64,000 bases of DNA, from positions 62,001 to 126,000 of the forward strand of contig JADNYV010000037.1 in the NCBI GenBank assembly GCA_015501055.1. The letters are read 5' to 3'. How positions within the stretch are numbered: position 1 is the stretch's first letter; the number at the start of each line of letters is the position of its first letter. Origin of the DNA: Mucidula mucida (lineage: Eukaryota; Basidiomycota; Agaricomycetes; Agaricales; Physalacriaceae). This document shows positions 1 through 10,452 of the stretch, piece by piece. Under the pieces are notes generated by a model. That model did not search any database and was not told the DNA's origin. It saw only the letters and a program-made list of their open reading frames with translations. A program made the position numbers and the translations under genes.

Positions 1-112
1 AAAGAAACTCACGCGTGGTTTTATAGCGCGACGCTTGCCTTTGTTCGCGTCGTGACTGTCAGTTACCAAGTTGGGCTTTGTTTGTTTCTTGTTTGGTCGA
101 CAATGGCGACCC
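1..112 (-). promoter_or_regulatory. Inverted copy of a FunK1-gene promoter/5' leader
   Basis: This stretch is the reverse complement of 20560-20670, the promoter and 5' leader of the FunK1 kinase gene that starts at 20703. The match is almost perfect over about 108 bases, with one difference I could see, and includes the TATA-like TATAAAA (here on the minus strand near 19-25). It also shares part of the more upstream sequence around the GATCGCAGGGTC-like block. By analogy a related kinase gene should begin just left of the window and run leftwards. No coding sequence of that gene is visible here, so this is an inference from the promoter only. Confidence 0.7.
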
Positions 113-1040
113 CCATTGGGCCATCACAATCGCAGGGTCAGGTAATAACCAATGTGGACTGTGGAATGACTGTGGACGGTGTGAACGGCGACTTTGTAGA
201 CACCAACAACATTCCCGAATTGAAATCGAAATTGGCACTGAGCTCGTCGGCTTGTGGCTCATCCGAAACTCAGAGACTTCTTCAAGACTAAGACGGCCAC
301 AAACTGCGGCTTCCACTTGACATTTGTCTGATCTTGTGGTCTACCATAAACTTACTTACAGGCTATGTCAAAATGAGGCTCCAGCCAGGATGCGCTCAGA
401 GCTAAAGAAGCATCAGTCCGGCCACTGACACTTGTGGAGAGATCACAAAGCGTGACCAGAAACAAAGGCGATGAAGTACCACAGTTGTTGCCGGCGCATA
501 TACATAACCTGCATGAGTCCTTAGGCCACTCTCCTCGATTTACGACTCTCGAGAGCCCTGACAGTCCGTTGCAGAGGATAAGTACTAGGCCGTCTGAAAC
601 CACTATCATACAAAGAGTAGACCACATGACGAGATGATGCGTATCTTCAGCGCCTGTAAGAATTCTTCCCATGCATCGCCAATTATGCCTTTTGATCTGA
701 GCTGTAGAGAAGGCGAAAAACTGGAGTACCAAAAGATAATGAGGTTACAATGCTTGTTAGGCACTGTTTGAGTACGGTCCGAGCTAGATAACGATACTCA
801 TGATACTGTACTCTACCTATGTATAATTTCAACGTGATGGTTCGTGAAAGCTCCAATGCTGTTCCGCTAGATATCAGATTGTCAACGCGGCGATATGTAT
901 CCAAGTTCCCATCCGCAGATGACAGATATATATTGACAGTAGTGGTGATGTTTTCAAGTTCCAGGTATGTATCATACATCTATCTTACCTTTACACGATC
1001 AGGACAAATAATAGAGGAATCGCGCTTTACTTACCGATGC
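113..1040. other. Intergenic stretch, no supported gene
   Basis: Only short overlapping open frames on both strands are present, none with a recognisable motif or convincing splice pattern. The 3' end of the minus-strand gene at 1099-2677 may extend a little into it. I see no RNA gene or repeat here. Confidence 0.5.
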
Positions 1041-1098
1041 AGAGAAAAATTCACTACTCAATATCAAAATCCGACATCGACTCCCATGTTTCAAGCTC

Positions 1099-2677
1099 CT
1101 ATGGACGCGTACTCGTTAGCTCAAAGCTACCAACGAAACGTGCGCGACAAACCTCATATGTTACATCTAATTCCACTCCCTTTCCACCCACATGTTCGAC
1201 AGAGGGTTTATTTTCTTGAATAGCAGGACCGTGCTGTTCCTCAAGGAGCTTCGGAAATAAGGGCATCGGCGGTGGTCTCAAAGCGGTCTTGGCCTCCAAG
1301 AGCATCGTCTCTTGCTTGGGCGTCATCATCGGAAACGGTTGTGCTCTCTTCCGCAGTTGTAACGTTGGGGCATCAGGTGAATCTAGATATCCAAGCATGA
1401 CACCCTTTTGAATGTTTAACAGACGCCACTGGGGATTATCCTTTGTCGGCGCAGGTTGCTCACGGTAATCCACGGTAACAGCATCTGGAGTCGGCGTTTG
1501 GTTGTAGTCGCTCTGAGCAAACGCTGTAAGGTGGTGGCACAATTATATCAGGAGTAATGTTGACGAACCGACGCTTGACTCGACGCGACCGCAGTCATGT
1601 TCTACGACACTGAGGTCACGGCGAATCGTTGAGAGTGGAATGCACTAACCGACTCTTGACTGGCTGCGATAACAGGTTCCACAGGCACAGGCTGTCGAAG
1701 TCTGTAAGGCCAAGACCGAGTTAGGTAAACCGTTCTCTAACCAATTGCATGTCTAGATAAGACTCAGGCTGTAGAATTGGATCACCTGGTCACATTTAGT
1801 GAGTACCTTCTTCTACTGAGCGAGAACGTCTTACCATTTTCTGAGTCCGAATCGAAAGGGTCATCTTCAAGCTCTTCTCCCATATCCGCAGAATCCTCGT
1901 CAAATACAGTCGTATCTTTTGTGTCGGAATGGTCGGCTTCTGGTAGATGAACATCGTCCTATCGATGCATCAAGTACTTAGCGGATACAATGCAAGCGTA
2001 GAGGACTGACCTTCAGCTGTGTAGCAAACCCTTCTTCCATCTTAACCATTTTGCATGGTCTCGCATCCTCGTCTGAAAGATCCTCCGACTGAAGACGTTT
2101 ACGTTTCCTACGGCTGACGACTGGTGTAGGCGTGATACGTAGCTCAGCATGTCCCCGAGACAATATACGTCGGCTCCTAATTCTTGCTTGCGCTTCCTTG
2201 TCAAGATTCGAAAAGAGGATTTCAACTACGCTTGGCCACTGTGAAGGTGCACATCCCATTCGGTTTCTAACCGCCGTTTCGATGGAAGCCCAATCTTGCT
2301 CCTCGGGTATACTGCCGGTTATTTCAGCCCCGCGCTCCGCCAAACGATCGGCTTCTTCCCCGCCGTAGGTCTCGCCTTTGTATACAAGTAGAAATTCGAT
2401 TTTGACTTGGCATCGCTTTGCGTTATCGAGAAGGGCGAGTATATATCGAAAGACTGGCATGCCGTATACCTCAATATACGCCCCGTTGACGTCTGTAAAA
2501 GATGGGTTATAATATTGGGCAAATGCTATATAAATGGTTCCGTCAACATTGCAATCAAGACTGGAATGAAACTTACCCATTATGAGGCAGACACTGCTGG
2601 TAACGATAACGAACTTCTGTATTGAATCAGCATCACTGCAGTTCTTTCTTGCGCCGATTTCTTCCAGAAAATGACTT
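1099..2677 (-). CDS. Unrecognised multi-exon gene, probable nuclear protein, 5' end not resolved
   Basis: Open frames on the minus strand join through good fungal splice sites into one reading frame. An exon upstream of 2577 reads into a donor GTAAGT at 2577, the acceptor lies near 2494 (TTTTACAG), and the next exon carries KRCQVKIEFLLVYKGETYGG and then the basic cluster RRKRKRLQSEDLSDEDARP. A further intron (about 2013-1960) leads to a very acidic exon (DSADMGEELEDDPFDSDSEN), then smaller exons, then a 3' exon beginning near 1535 with SDYNQTPTPDAVTVDY. The basic cluster looks like a nuclear localisation signal and the acidic stretch like a transcription- or chromatin-type protein, but no domain is recognised. 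I found no in-frame ATG at the 5' end; the decayed RNase H fragment at 2690 lies directly upstream, so the gene may be truncated. Confidence 0.45.
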
Positions 2678-2689
2678 AACGCCTGAAGG

Positions 2690-2812
2690 ACATGAAGCCG
2701 TGGACACAGTCAACGAAGGTAGCTCTTACATGCAACAGCGCTTCCCCGTAGGTTCTACATGACTTCGGACAGCGTTCAGAAATATTCCTGTCCCCTTGAG
2801 TCAGTAAATACG
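2690..2812 (+). pseudogene. Decayed RNase H-like fragment, copy A
   Basis: This segment is similar to 5775-5905, where one frame reads KGHEVADTLARDEGN, resembling the GHxGIxGNExAD end of RNase H domains of non-LTR retrotransposons. Here the equivalent frame reads EGHEAVDTVNEG and is soon interrupted by stops. It is a short remnant with no full domain. In copy B the fragment abuts the promoter of the unknown tandem gene; here about 1 kb of unrelated sequence lies between. Confidence 0.4.
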
Positions 2813-3838
2813 CGTCGAAGTCGCGAAATAAGAAAGGCGCACCGACTGTCAGAGTCTCCCCAGAATATACCACAGCCGCAAGCCAGTCGGCCAGCCCCCA
2901 TCACGGTGCTGTTTGATAACAAAGAGGCTCCCACATAAACCTCTGCCACCTCCGCATCGACAGCCGGACCCAGTAACATGGCGCCAGTTCAAGTGGCCAA
3001 GAGTCGATATCAAAATTTCAAGGCGACGCGTTCATAGAAGTCTCCTAGGAGCGTGTCAGAAAGTGAAAGACGCGGATGATAAGAGAGGTAAGATGGTCTT
3101 GGTGGTAAGAGGGCAACTTCAATCATTCCTTGCCGTAATAGAGGCTGCACAGCCACCGGCCTACTTGCTCGTGCAGACAGCAGAGGTTAGTATCGGATAT
3201 CGAGCACCTGTCGCGCATCTTTAGTGCGTCCTGGTCCAGCGCCGCACAACGGCCGTTCTTGGGAGATTCAGGATCCAGTCGGACAGAATATCCTCTGCGC
3301 AACGCAGGTGCTAGAAACTTAGAGAGACCGCGTCTTATACGGCGAGCCAAAATCTGTCTTTCGTCGTATATTCGAGCCACCTTCGCAATGCGGTAGAGCA
3401 AGATGCAGTCTGCGGGAGGGATGCGGCTATGTTATTCCTACAGATTGACACGAAGCGCGTGAAAGAATAGAATGTAGACATCTTTGAAGTTTTGTCTGTT
3501 CGAGCTACATGGCTTGGAAGGTGCTAGGAAAGTAGAGAAAGCAATCCACGACAGTCAAGAAGGAAACATCTAGGAGGCAATCCCGTCCATCAGTGGAAGT
3601 CGGAGGTACAGCGTATCTGGCTTTAACCTGAACTCTACCTCTGACCACAACGCCGCATGCTACATTCATGAATCTATTCAAGTTACGGCACAAATCAACT
3701 CCGCCAGACCACTACACCTCAAGTACATACCGTCACTGGAACCATCAGGATCTGCCCACAATTAGACGTGCTGCCGTCGAGAAGGGCCTTTGGGGACTCG
3801 TTGACTTTCCTAAAGCTGGACGTGGAATGCCTGAGGAT
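2813..3838. other. About 1 kb present only in the left duplicate, no recognised gene
   Basis: Comparison of the two tandem units shows the RNase H-like fragment and the gene promoter are adjacent in the right unit (5775-5905 then 5909) but separated by this segment in the left unit. The junctions are near CAGTAAA on the left and GAGGATCCGCGCAG on the right. It holds short open frames only (for example 3668-3853 on the plus strand, ending WGLVDFPKAGRGMPEDPRR). No terminal repeats were found, so it could be an insertion here or a deletion in the other unit. Confidence 0.45.
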
Positions 3839-4046
3839 CCGCGCAGGTGCTAAGAATGGATTGCGACAGAGGTCGTAAGGTTGGAGTCAGTGAAATGCCA
3901 CCGAATGGTGATGGCGATAAGGGATTGCAGACGTGGGAGTGCGAGTCCACTTCACGGGACCGCTTCTTCCACGTGTCTACTCTTTCCCATTGCCTTTAAA
4001 GTTCCATTTTCGACGTTAAGTAATACCACTCTCTCTTCCTTCGACG
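3839..4046 (+). promoter_or_regulatory. Upstream region of the unknown tandem gene, copy A
   Basis: The sequence from GAGGATCCGCGCAG to the ATG at 4047 is nearly identical to 5909-6121 upstream of the second copy. The shared block includes CACTTCACGGGACCGC and TTCCACGTGTCTACTC, the latter containing a CACGTG E-box, and a TTTAAAG element about 45 bases before the ATG. Its conservation over the whole upstream interval shows that promoter and gene were duplicated together. Confidence 0.5.
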
Positions 4047-5441
4047 ATGACCGAGTCTAACACCCCGCAGGTTGTCGCATCGGGCAAACTCGTGTTGTCG
4101 TCGGGCGCAGCCATCCCAAAGACTGATTACGTCGTCAAGAAAGCGCCCAATGCTGTTGAAGTCCCTTCAGCGTCATACGAGTACTACATCTCGCATAATT
4201 TGTCCACGGCCTTCAAGAGTCTCTTCGATTCCGTTGGGTGTAGGCCTAGTACTAACCTCGTCCATCCTATCGTCCAGCCAATGACTCTCCCTAGCGCCCA
4301 TCTCCGGCCCCTTCGACTAGGCGGCCCATCCTGCCAGCCATTCGATTTGCCCGCCGACCTCCCCACAGCGTCGTGGTCGGTTGATTTTGGCCGCTTGCTT
4401 CAAGACCTGCCCCCGGCTGATGGCGCCGGATATCATCTGGCTCTGCCAGAGCGGCGCTGGCTCGCAAAACGTGTCGCGTCTCGCCGCGTCTGTCCAGGAC
4501 CTAGCTGGTTGTTGCTGGTTCGCCCAAAATTCGTCGCCAACACCCCGATTCTACCCCGCTATCTCGCGTTCCCTGACGTTGGGCGCTCGTTGTGGCGACG
4601 TGATAATCCAACAGTCGATGTAGAGCAGTGGCGAGATGAGTATGATTTCCGCCTTCTAGCTGTCAAGTCAGTCGGCTGCCTTGATGGTCGGCCGCTCAAT
4701 GACTTGGCTCCCCTGCTTGAACTGGGCGTGTACCTTGGCTCCGAGTCCGATGAGTCTTGGTCGGATGGGTCTTCGGGCAGTATAAACTCGAGGTACTCGT
4801 CCAGCTCTCATGGATCACAACCGCGTCACCCAGACTGGCTGAACTTTACCTGGAAGACGGGGGGAATCTTCTATCCTCGGACAAACGGCCATCTTTTCGA
4901 GTCCTGCACCCGGCAGCAGGTGTGCGACACCTTGCTTGCGTACTTTCCATGGCACCAGCCAGGCCAGTGCAGCCACGCGGACATGAGCTTGGTCCGCCAC
5001 GTCCTCTACAAAGAGCCCTATACCGGCGGATCTTGCTTCACTCGCTCACATACCCGCAGCTCACATTCTCGCACTGACCCTATAGATCTTCGTACCGTTG
5101 ATGTGCTGCTGGTGAAGGTGGTTGAGCATGTGTTGCCTGCACCCTCGCAAGTGGCTCTCCAGAGAACGGTCGAAGCGATCGGGCAGTTCTGCTGGGTAGT
5201 TCCTCTGGCTGGCCCCAATAAACCCGCGTCTGAGCTCATCCCACTTTTGGGTGCAACAGCGCGCTGGAGGGATATCAACATCCTGGCCTCCCAAGTGGGC
5301 GCCCACGACCAGCTGGTAGCTATATCCTTACGTCGAGTCGGAGGAAAGGCCTTTGGACACCTTAAGGTGGATGGCACTCCGCTTCATCGATTAGGGGACT
5401 TGATTAAAGCATCGGGCATATACCCCGAGCAGCTTACTTGA
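4047..5441 (+). CDS. Unknown protein, tandem paralogue A (464 aa)
   Basis: A single uninterrupted open frame of 464 codons with no intron. The start MTESNTPQVVASGKLVLSSG is shared with the paralogue at 6122 and preceded by the same upstream sequence, which supports this start. The protein has no obvious signal peptide or membrane segment. It has a serine-rich stretch near residues 240-260 (SDESWSDGSSGS) and conserved blocks WHQPGQCSHAD, VRHVLYKEPYTGGSC and a well-conserved C-terminal third (VEAIGQFCWVVPLAGP, then SQVGAHDQLVAISLR). I do not recognise the family. The conserved part could be a fungus-specific domain. The frame is intact, unlike that of its duplicate, so this copy is the better candidate for a working gene. 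Confidence 0.75.
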   Translation: MTESNTPQVVASGKLVLSSGAAIPKTDYVVKKAPNAVEVPSASYEYYISHNLSTAFKSLFDSVGCRPSTNLVHPIVQPMTLPSAHLRPLRLGGPSCQPFDLPADLPTASWSVDFGRLLQDLPPADGAGYHLALPERRWLAKRVASRRVCPGPSWLLLVRPKFVANTPILPRYLAFPDVGRSLWRRDNPTVDVEQWRDEYDFRLLAVKSVGCLDGRPLNDLAPLLELGVYLGSESDESWSDGSSGSINSRYSSSSHGSQPRHPDWLNFTWKTGGIFYPRTNGHLFESCTRQQVCDTLLAYFPWHQPGQCSHADMSLVRHVLYKEPYTGGSCFTRSHTRSSHSRTDPIDLRTVDVLLVKVVEHVLPAPSQVALQRTVEAIGQFCWVVPLAGPNKPASELIPLLGATARWRDINILASQVGAHDQLVAISLRRVGGKAFGHLKVDGTPLHRLGDLIKASGIYPEQLT

Positions 5442-5774
5442 GGTTGAATGCGCCTGTTCGACGAGTTGAAGAACGAGGCGGCGTATTACTATTCACTCCG
5501 CACCATTTTCTTCTGTTCTCATTCATCTCGGACTGTATTAGTAGTCCGTGTAACATTACTTCTGTAATATTTTAATTCTCATGTATAGCACATTGTCACC
5601 AAAGCAATCGCCTCGTCATGTTGGTGTGATCAGACCCGACCTACAGTGCAACTTCATCGATATTTCTCCCAAACGAAATACATTTCAGAGTTGTGCTACT
5701 AGCTACACCGGACATTGCATCTATACGACGAACCTACAGCATACATACTATATTGGACTCCTTCCATAAAGTGT
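5442..5774. other. 3' flank of tandem gene A
   Basis: Just after the stop codon the sequence resembles the 3' flank of copy B (shared TCCGCACCATT block), showing that the duplicated unit extends past the stop. Further on nothing is recognised until the RNase H-like fragment. Confidence 0.4.
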
Positions 5775-5905
5775 CTTAAAGGACATGAAGTCGCGGACAC
5801 ACTGGCGCGCGACGAAGGTAATATCTCGTACAAGCAACAGCGCTCCCCCGTAGGTTCTACGTCGGACAACGTTCAGAAATATTCTTGTCACCTTATTTCA
5901 GTAAA
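5775..5905 (+). pseudogene. RNase H-like fragment, copy B
   Basis: One frame reads KCLKGHEVADTLARDEGN followed by SYKQQRSPVGSTSDN before ending. The GHEVADTLA motif resembles the C-terminal part of the RNase H domain of fungal LINE-type retrotransposons (consensus GHxGIxGNExAD). It is about 40 codons long with no other part of an element nearby. It is the better preserved of two copies, the other being at 2690. Confidence 0.4.
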
Positions 5906-5908
5906 CGA

Positions 5909-6121
5909 GGATCCGCGCAGCTGCTAAGAATGGATTGCGACAGAGGACGTAAGATTGGAGTCAGTGAGAATGCCACTGAATGGTGATGGCGATAAGGGAT
6001 TGCAGACGTGGGAGTACTAGTCCACTTCACGGGACCGCTTCTTCCACGTGTCTACTCTTACCCATTGCCTTTAAAGTTCCATTCTCGACAGTAAGTAATA
6101 CCACTCTCTCTTCCTTCGACG
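5909..6121 (+). promoter_or_regulatory. Upstream region of the unknown tandem gene, copy B
   Basis: Near-identical to 3839-4046, including the CACGTG-containing block and the TTTAAAG element before the ATG at 6122. Confidence 0.5.
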
Positions 6122-7521
6122 ATGACCGAGTCTAACACCCCGCAGGTTGTCGCATCGGGCAACCTCGTGTTGTCGTCGGGCGCAGCCATCCCAAAGACTG
6201 ATTACGTCGTCAAGAAAGCGCCTAATGCTGTTGAAGTCCCTTCGGCGTCATACGAGTACTACATCTCGCATAATTTGTCCATGGCCTTCAAGAGTCTCTT
6301 CAATTCCGTTAGGTGTTGCCCTTTTAACGTCGCCCATCCTGTCATCCAGTCAATGATTCATCCTGGCGCTTATCTCCGGCCTCTTCGACTAGGCGGTCCG
6401 TCTTGCCAGCCGTTTGATTTGCCCGCCGACCTCCCCACAGCGTCGTGGTCGGTCGACTTTGGGCGCTTGCTTCATGACCTGCCCCGGCTGATGGGCTCGG
6501 GTATCATCTGGTCCCGCCGGAGCGGCGGTGGCTGTCGAAGCGCGTCGCGTCTCGCCGCGTCTGTCCAGGGCCTTCCTGGTTAATGCTGGCCCGGCCAAAA
6601 TTTGTTGCTGACGCCCCAGTCATACCCCGCCATCTTGCCATCCCTCACCTTGAGCGGCGCTCATTGTGGCGGCGTGACAATCCAACAGTTGACGTCGAGG
6701 AGTGGCAAGATGAGGAAGGCTTTCGCCATCTTTCCGTTACGTCTGTAGGGTGCTTCAGTGGGCAGCCACTTGAGGAGTTGGCTCCCATGCTGAAGTTGGG
6801 CGTGTACTTAGGCTCCGAGTCGGGGTCTGACGAGTCTGGGTCAGATAGGTCTTCCGGCAGCCTGCATTCCCAGTACTCATCTAGCTCTCATGGATCACAA
6901 CCGCGTCACGCAGATTGGGCCAACTTTGAGTGGAAGGCGGGTGGGACCTTTTATCCCCGGACAAATGGCCACTATTTTGAGTCCTGCACCCGGCAGCAGC
7001 TGTGTGACACATTGTACACATACTTCCCTTGGCACCAGCCAGGCCAGTGCAGCCTCGCGGATGCGAACTTGGTCCGCCACGTCCTCTACAAAGAGCCCTA
7101 CAATGGTGGATCTTGCTATGGCCGCTCGCATTCCAGAAGCTACCATTCTATCTCCGACAGCATGGATTATCGCACTATTGATATTATGTTATTGAAGGTG
7201 GTTGAGCATATAATACCTGCTCCCTCACAGGTGGCTCTCCAGAGAACGGTCGAAGCGATCGGGCAGTTCTGCTGGGTAGTGCCTCTGGCTGGCCCCACCA
7301 AACCCGCGTCTGAGCTCATCCCATTTTTGGGAGCAAAAGCGCGCTGGAGGGATCTCAACATCCTGGCCTCCCAAGTGGGCGCCCACGACCAGATGGTAGC
7401 TATATCCTTACGTCAAGTCGGAGGAAAGGCCTTGGGACACCTTAAGGTAGATGGCACTCCCCTCCATCGATTAGGGGACTTGATCAAAGCGTCGGGCATG
7501 TACCCCGAGCAGCTTACTTGA
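6122..7521 (+). pseudogene. Unknown protein, tandem paralogue B, frameshifted
   Basis: This copy begins with the same residues as paralogue A and follows it closely to about residue 122. There a run of five C in copy A (GACCTGCCCCCGG) is four C in copy B (GACCTGCCCCGG, about 6477-6487), so the frame is lost and ends at 6583. The original frame is open again from 6583 to 7521 and aligns with copy A to the end (VEAIGQFCWVVPLAGP, QVGAHDQMVAISLRQVG). Apart from the single base the two halves are well conserved with mostly acceptable substitutions, so the break is recent or is a sequence error in a homopolymer. No intron signals explain it. The family is unknown. Confidence 0.75.
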
Positions 7522-7890
7522 GAATGCACCTGTGTACGAGGCAGATTCATTCTTCGTTCCGCACCATTATTTCCTTTTCTCGATCAATTCTGAATTTCGA
7601 ATATCTTCATGTAACATTCCTTCTGTAGTACACAAATCACTTGTTGACGACCAATTTATCTATTGGTCCGTAAATCAGCTTGGTCTTGACCAGTGCCATA
7701 ACATTTCCACACTTGGCTGTTTTTCAGTGAGGTCTTATGCCGGTTCTACCTACCTAACCTACCAAGCCCTAAATGTGATTTAGTGACCCTATATACAACA
7801 AAGACTCCTTCTTACAAATGATTTAGTAACCTCCTACATAGTCAAATTGTGCAACACACCCAATACCCACAAACGACCAACCCCAAAAAC
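7522..7890. other. Intergenic, converging 3' ends
   Basis: Between the end of tandem gene B (plus) and the end of the armadillo-type gene (minus). The first 100 bases resemble the 3' flank of tandem gene A. Nothing else is recognised. Confidence 0.5.
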
Positions 7891-9677
7891 CTACTCATCA
7901 AACTCATCCGACTCTCCCTGCAATACAGCAAGAGCCTTCTCCATCGCCTCCGCATTCCGCACCAACGCTGTACACCTATCCGCGAACTCTGCCCTCTCCG
8001 CTGCATCATTCTCAGGCTCCGAGTCATTCAACTCTTCCACATCCATCCCACCGCATGCATCATCATCATCCCCTCGGTCTTGGACAATAGGTGCGCTCAG
8101 AGACGACCCGGGATACATCTCCTCTGCCAACCGCCTGGCTTCTCCTACCTTCACCTTCACATGCTCCAAAACCGCGCTGCTCAAGCTCTCCTTTATCTCC
8201 GGCGTCTCCAACACCAGAACTGCCGCAGCCGCCGCACCATTCGCAACGGCCTGCACGACCCGATCATCAACATCTGTGAAAGAAGAAAAACACTTCAAAC
8301 TTACCATCATATTCTCTAACTGAACAATCCTCAAAATAAACTTGACCGCATCAGCCTCCATTGCTGCACGTTGAGTCGCTCCACCGCGCCTGACGAACAC
8401 CTTTGCGGAATACGAGAACCCCCACTTCTCCTCCACCTCCACAACACGCTCATCGCTCTCCGTAAAGCACTTCCCAAGATGCTCCACGACACCCTTATAC
8501 CCCTCCTCAGTCTCCGCAATTGCCTCAACCAGCTCAAACAACCGGTCCTGGTAAAAACACGAAGGAAACTTGCCCGTCGCCACAACTAACGGCTCCATGA
8601 AATCCCCAATGATAACATCCAGATGGTCCGGCATGAAATCGCGCAGGAAATCAAGAATGAGGTCCGGGTGTTCAACCTGCTTGAGAAACAGCGCACACAT
8701 TGCAGGCAAAACGGGCGCCACAGAGGACATAAGACCATCTGCAGGATGAGACGTTGCTAGTATCCTCAAGAATCAAATAACCGTGTCCCGATCATCCTCG
8801 TTGTCGCTCGTCTCCAAGACCCGTGCAACGGCCTCAATCGCACCCGCATCCAGCAACACCTTGCGCGCCTCCAACATAGTTTTGCCAGAGCCTTCATCCT
8901 CGCCCATGTATCATAAAAGCCCATTCTCATCTCCTTTGCCTTTTTCTTTTTCTTCTTCTTCTTCCCCCCATCCTCTGGCTGCGGCTTGAACACATCCAAA
9001 TACCCTCTAACAAATACCACCACCGTCTTTCTGTAACTGGGATCAAGCCCACAGGCATACCCAACAAGCGGCACCAAAGACTCTGGCAATGCAGTATCCG
9101 GATCGTCAAACCTTGTCAGCGCCACACTAATAAGTTCCGGTGATGCCAATATCTCCAGCCCCTTGGGATAATCCTCTGCCAACGTCGACAGCGCTCCCGT
9201 CACGAAGTCTGCGGCGTACCCTTCCCCAAGCGTGCCTCCCACAATCAGCAGTGCCTTCTTTACCGTGTTCTCATTGTCAAAAAACACCTTCTTTACTGTG
9301 TTTGCATTGTCCACCGCAACCGCCTTGACGATAGCTGCCAGCGCGCGTACCGCATCTGGCGGATCAACGCCCTCCGTCTCCTCCCCACTGATATCGCGGA
9401 TGAGCCTTGAAACAGCCATGGTTTTTACAGCAGCAGCGCCGACTGCGGGACCAACGTCACACCAGGCCTTCAGCTTCCCCCATGACATGGCGTCCTTCAA
9501 TGCCTCGTCCATACCAGTAACCAATGGTTTTGGGTCGAATCCGTCAACAAGCGTAATCTTCTGGACAACTTCAAGTATTGTCTCATATTTGTCGCTACAT
9601 CGCAGGATCAATGGATGTATGAATACCTCGGTCTTCTTCACAAGAACGGATAGGATGAACTTGATAACATTGAGGAC

Positions 9678-10452
9678 TGTTAGCGACTGACTAAGCCACG
9701 AGACTCAACCAGGTACTGTAGCGTTTCAACCGTAACTTCACAGCCTGTGACCCATTATGGTCTGAAGTTACAGCGAACAGCTTCACAGACCCTTAAATTG
9801 CCTTTTTTGGACAGTTCCGCTTATAGCGGGACCTGAAATTTCCTTATTTGGAGGCTCGTGCCTGACCACAGTGGTCCGTGACCCGTTATGATGTATATAT
9901 AGCTTCACTTCAAAGACCCCCGTGACCCGTTATGTGAATTTGCGGTCGAAACGCTACAGTACCACAGCAAGAACTTAGGGAAGAAAGTGTTTGTGTTCGT
10001 AAGACTAGGCTAGGCCAGGTGTATAAACGAGATTGAACTAAAGTACAATGATACTACACTACTGCTTATATACTAGTAAGCCTGTGTTTGGGACTCCTTG
10101 TCCATACGTGTTTCCGCTAGGGATAACTCCACGCCCTTGACCCAGTGTTGTATGCTACTAGTCCGTGAAACCATTAAATAGAGTGGTAACTGCATGTAAG
10201 TAATAATACTGAAACGACCATGTGTGCTACGAGTGTCGGTGGTGTGTATACAATGGGGAATCCATGAGGTATCGGCATGTATGATGTCATCCATGTGTTA
10301 GGCGTATGTCCGACATGAGTACGGCTTTGGTAATGAACAGGAGTATGATTGGTGACAAAACAGATGATGAAACAGTCCGTTGGTTGATAAGACAAGGCCC
10401 CCAATAAGATATAATAAGATGTGAAAGTGTGAAAATATGGCAATTCATAACA
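9678..10452 (-). mobile_element. Solo LTR of the chromovirus family, inserted in an exon
   Basis: The LTR starts TGTTAGCGACTG and ends ATTCATAACA, the same termini as the LTRs of Gypsy-1 read on this strand. It is flanked by the 5-bp duplication AGGAC at 9673-9677 and 10453-10457. Subtracting the nested MITE leaves about 529 bp, the family's LTR length. No internal sequence remains, so it arose by LTR-LTR recombination. It interrupts the armadillo-type gene between the DQVL and NVIK codons. Confidence 0.9.
9716..9959 (+). mobile_element. 244-bp MITE, copy 1 (TA target site)
   Basis: A 244-bp element with terminal inverted repeats beginning CTGTAGCGTTTC(A/G)ACCG and ending CGGTCGAAACGCTACAG, flanked by TA on both sides (9714-9715 and 9960-9961). 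It sits inside the solo LTR, which is otherwise continuous (GGTA then CCACAGC). It has no coding capacity. The TA duplication and CTGTAGCG ends fit a non-autonomous Tc1/mariner-like element. The subterminal motif GTGACCC(A/G)TTATG occurs three times. A second copy is at 36379. Confidence 0.85.
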
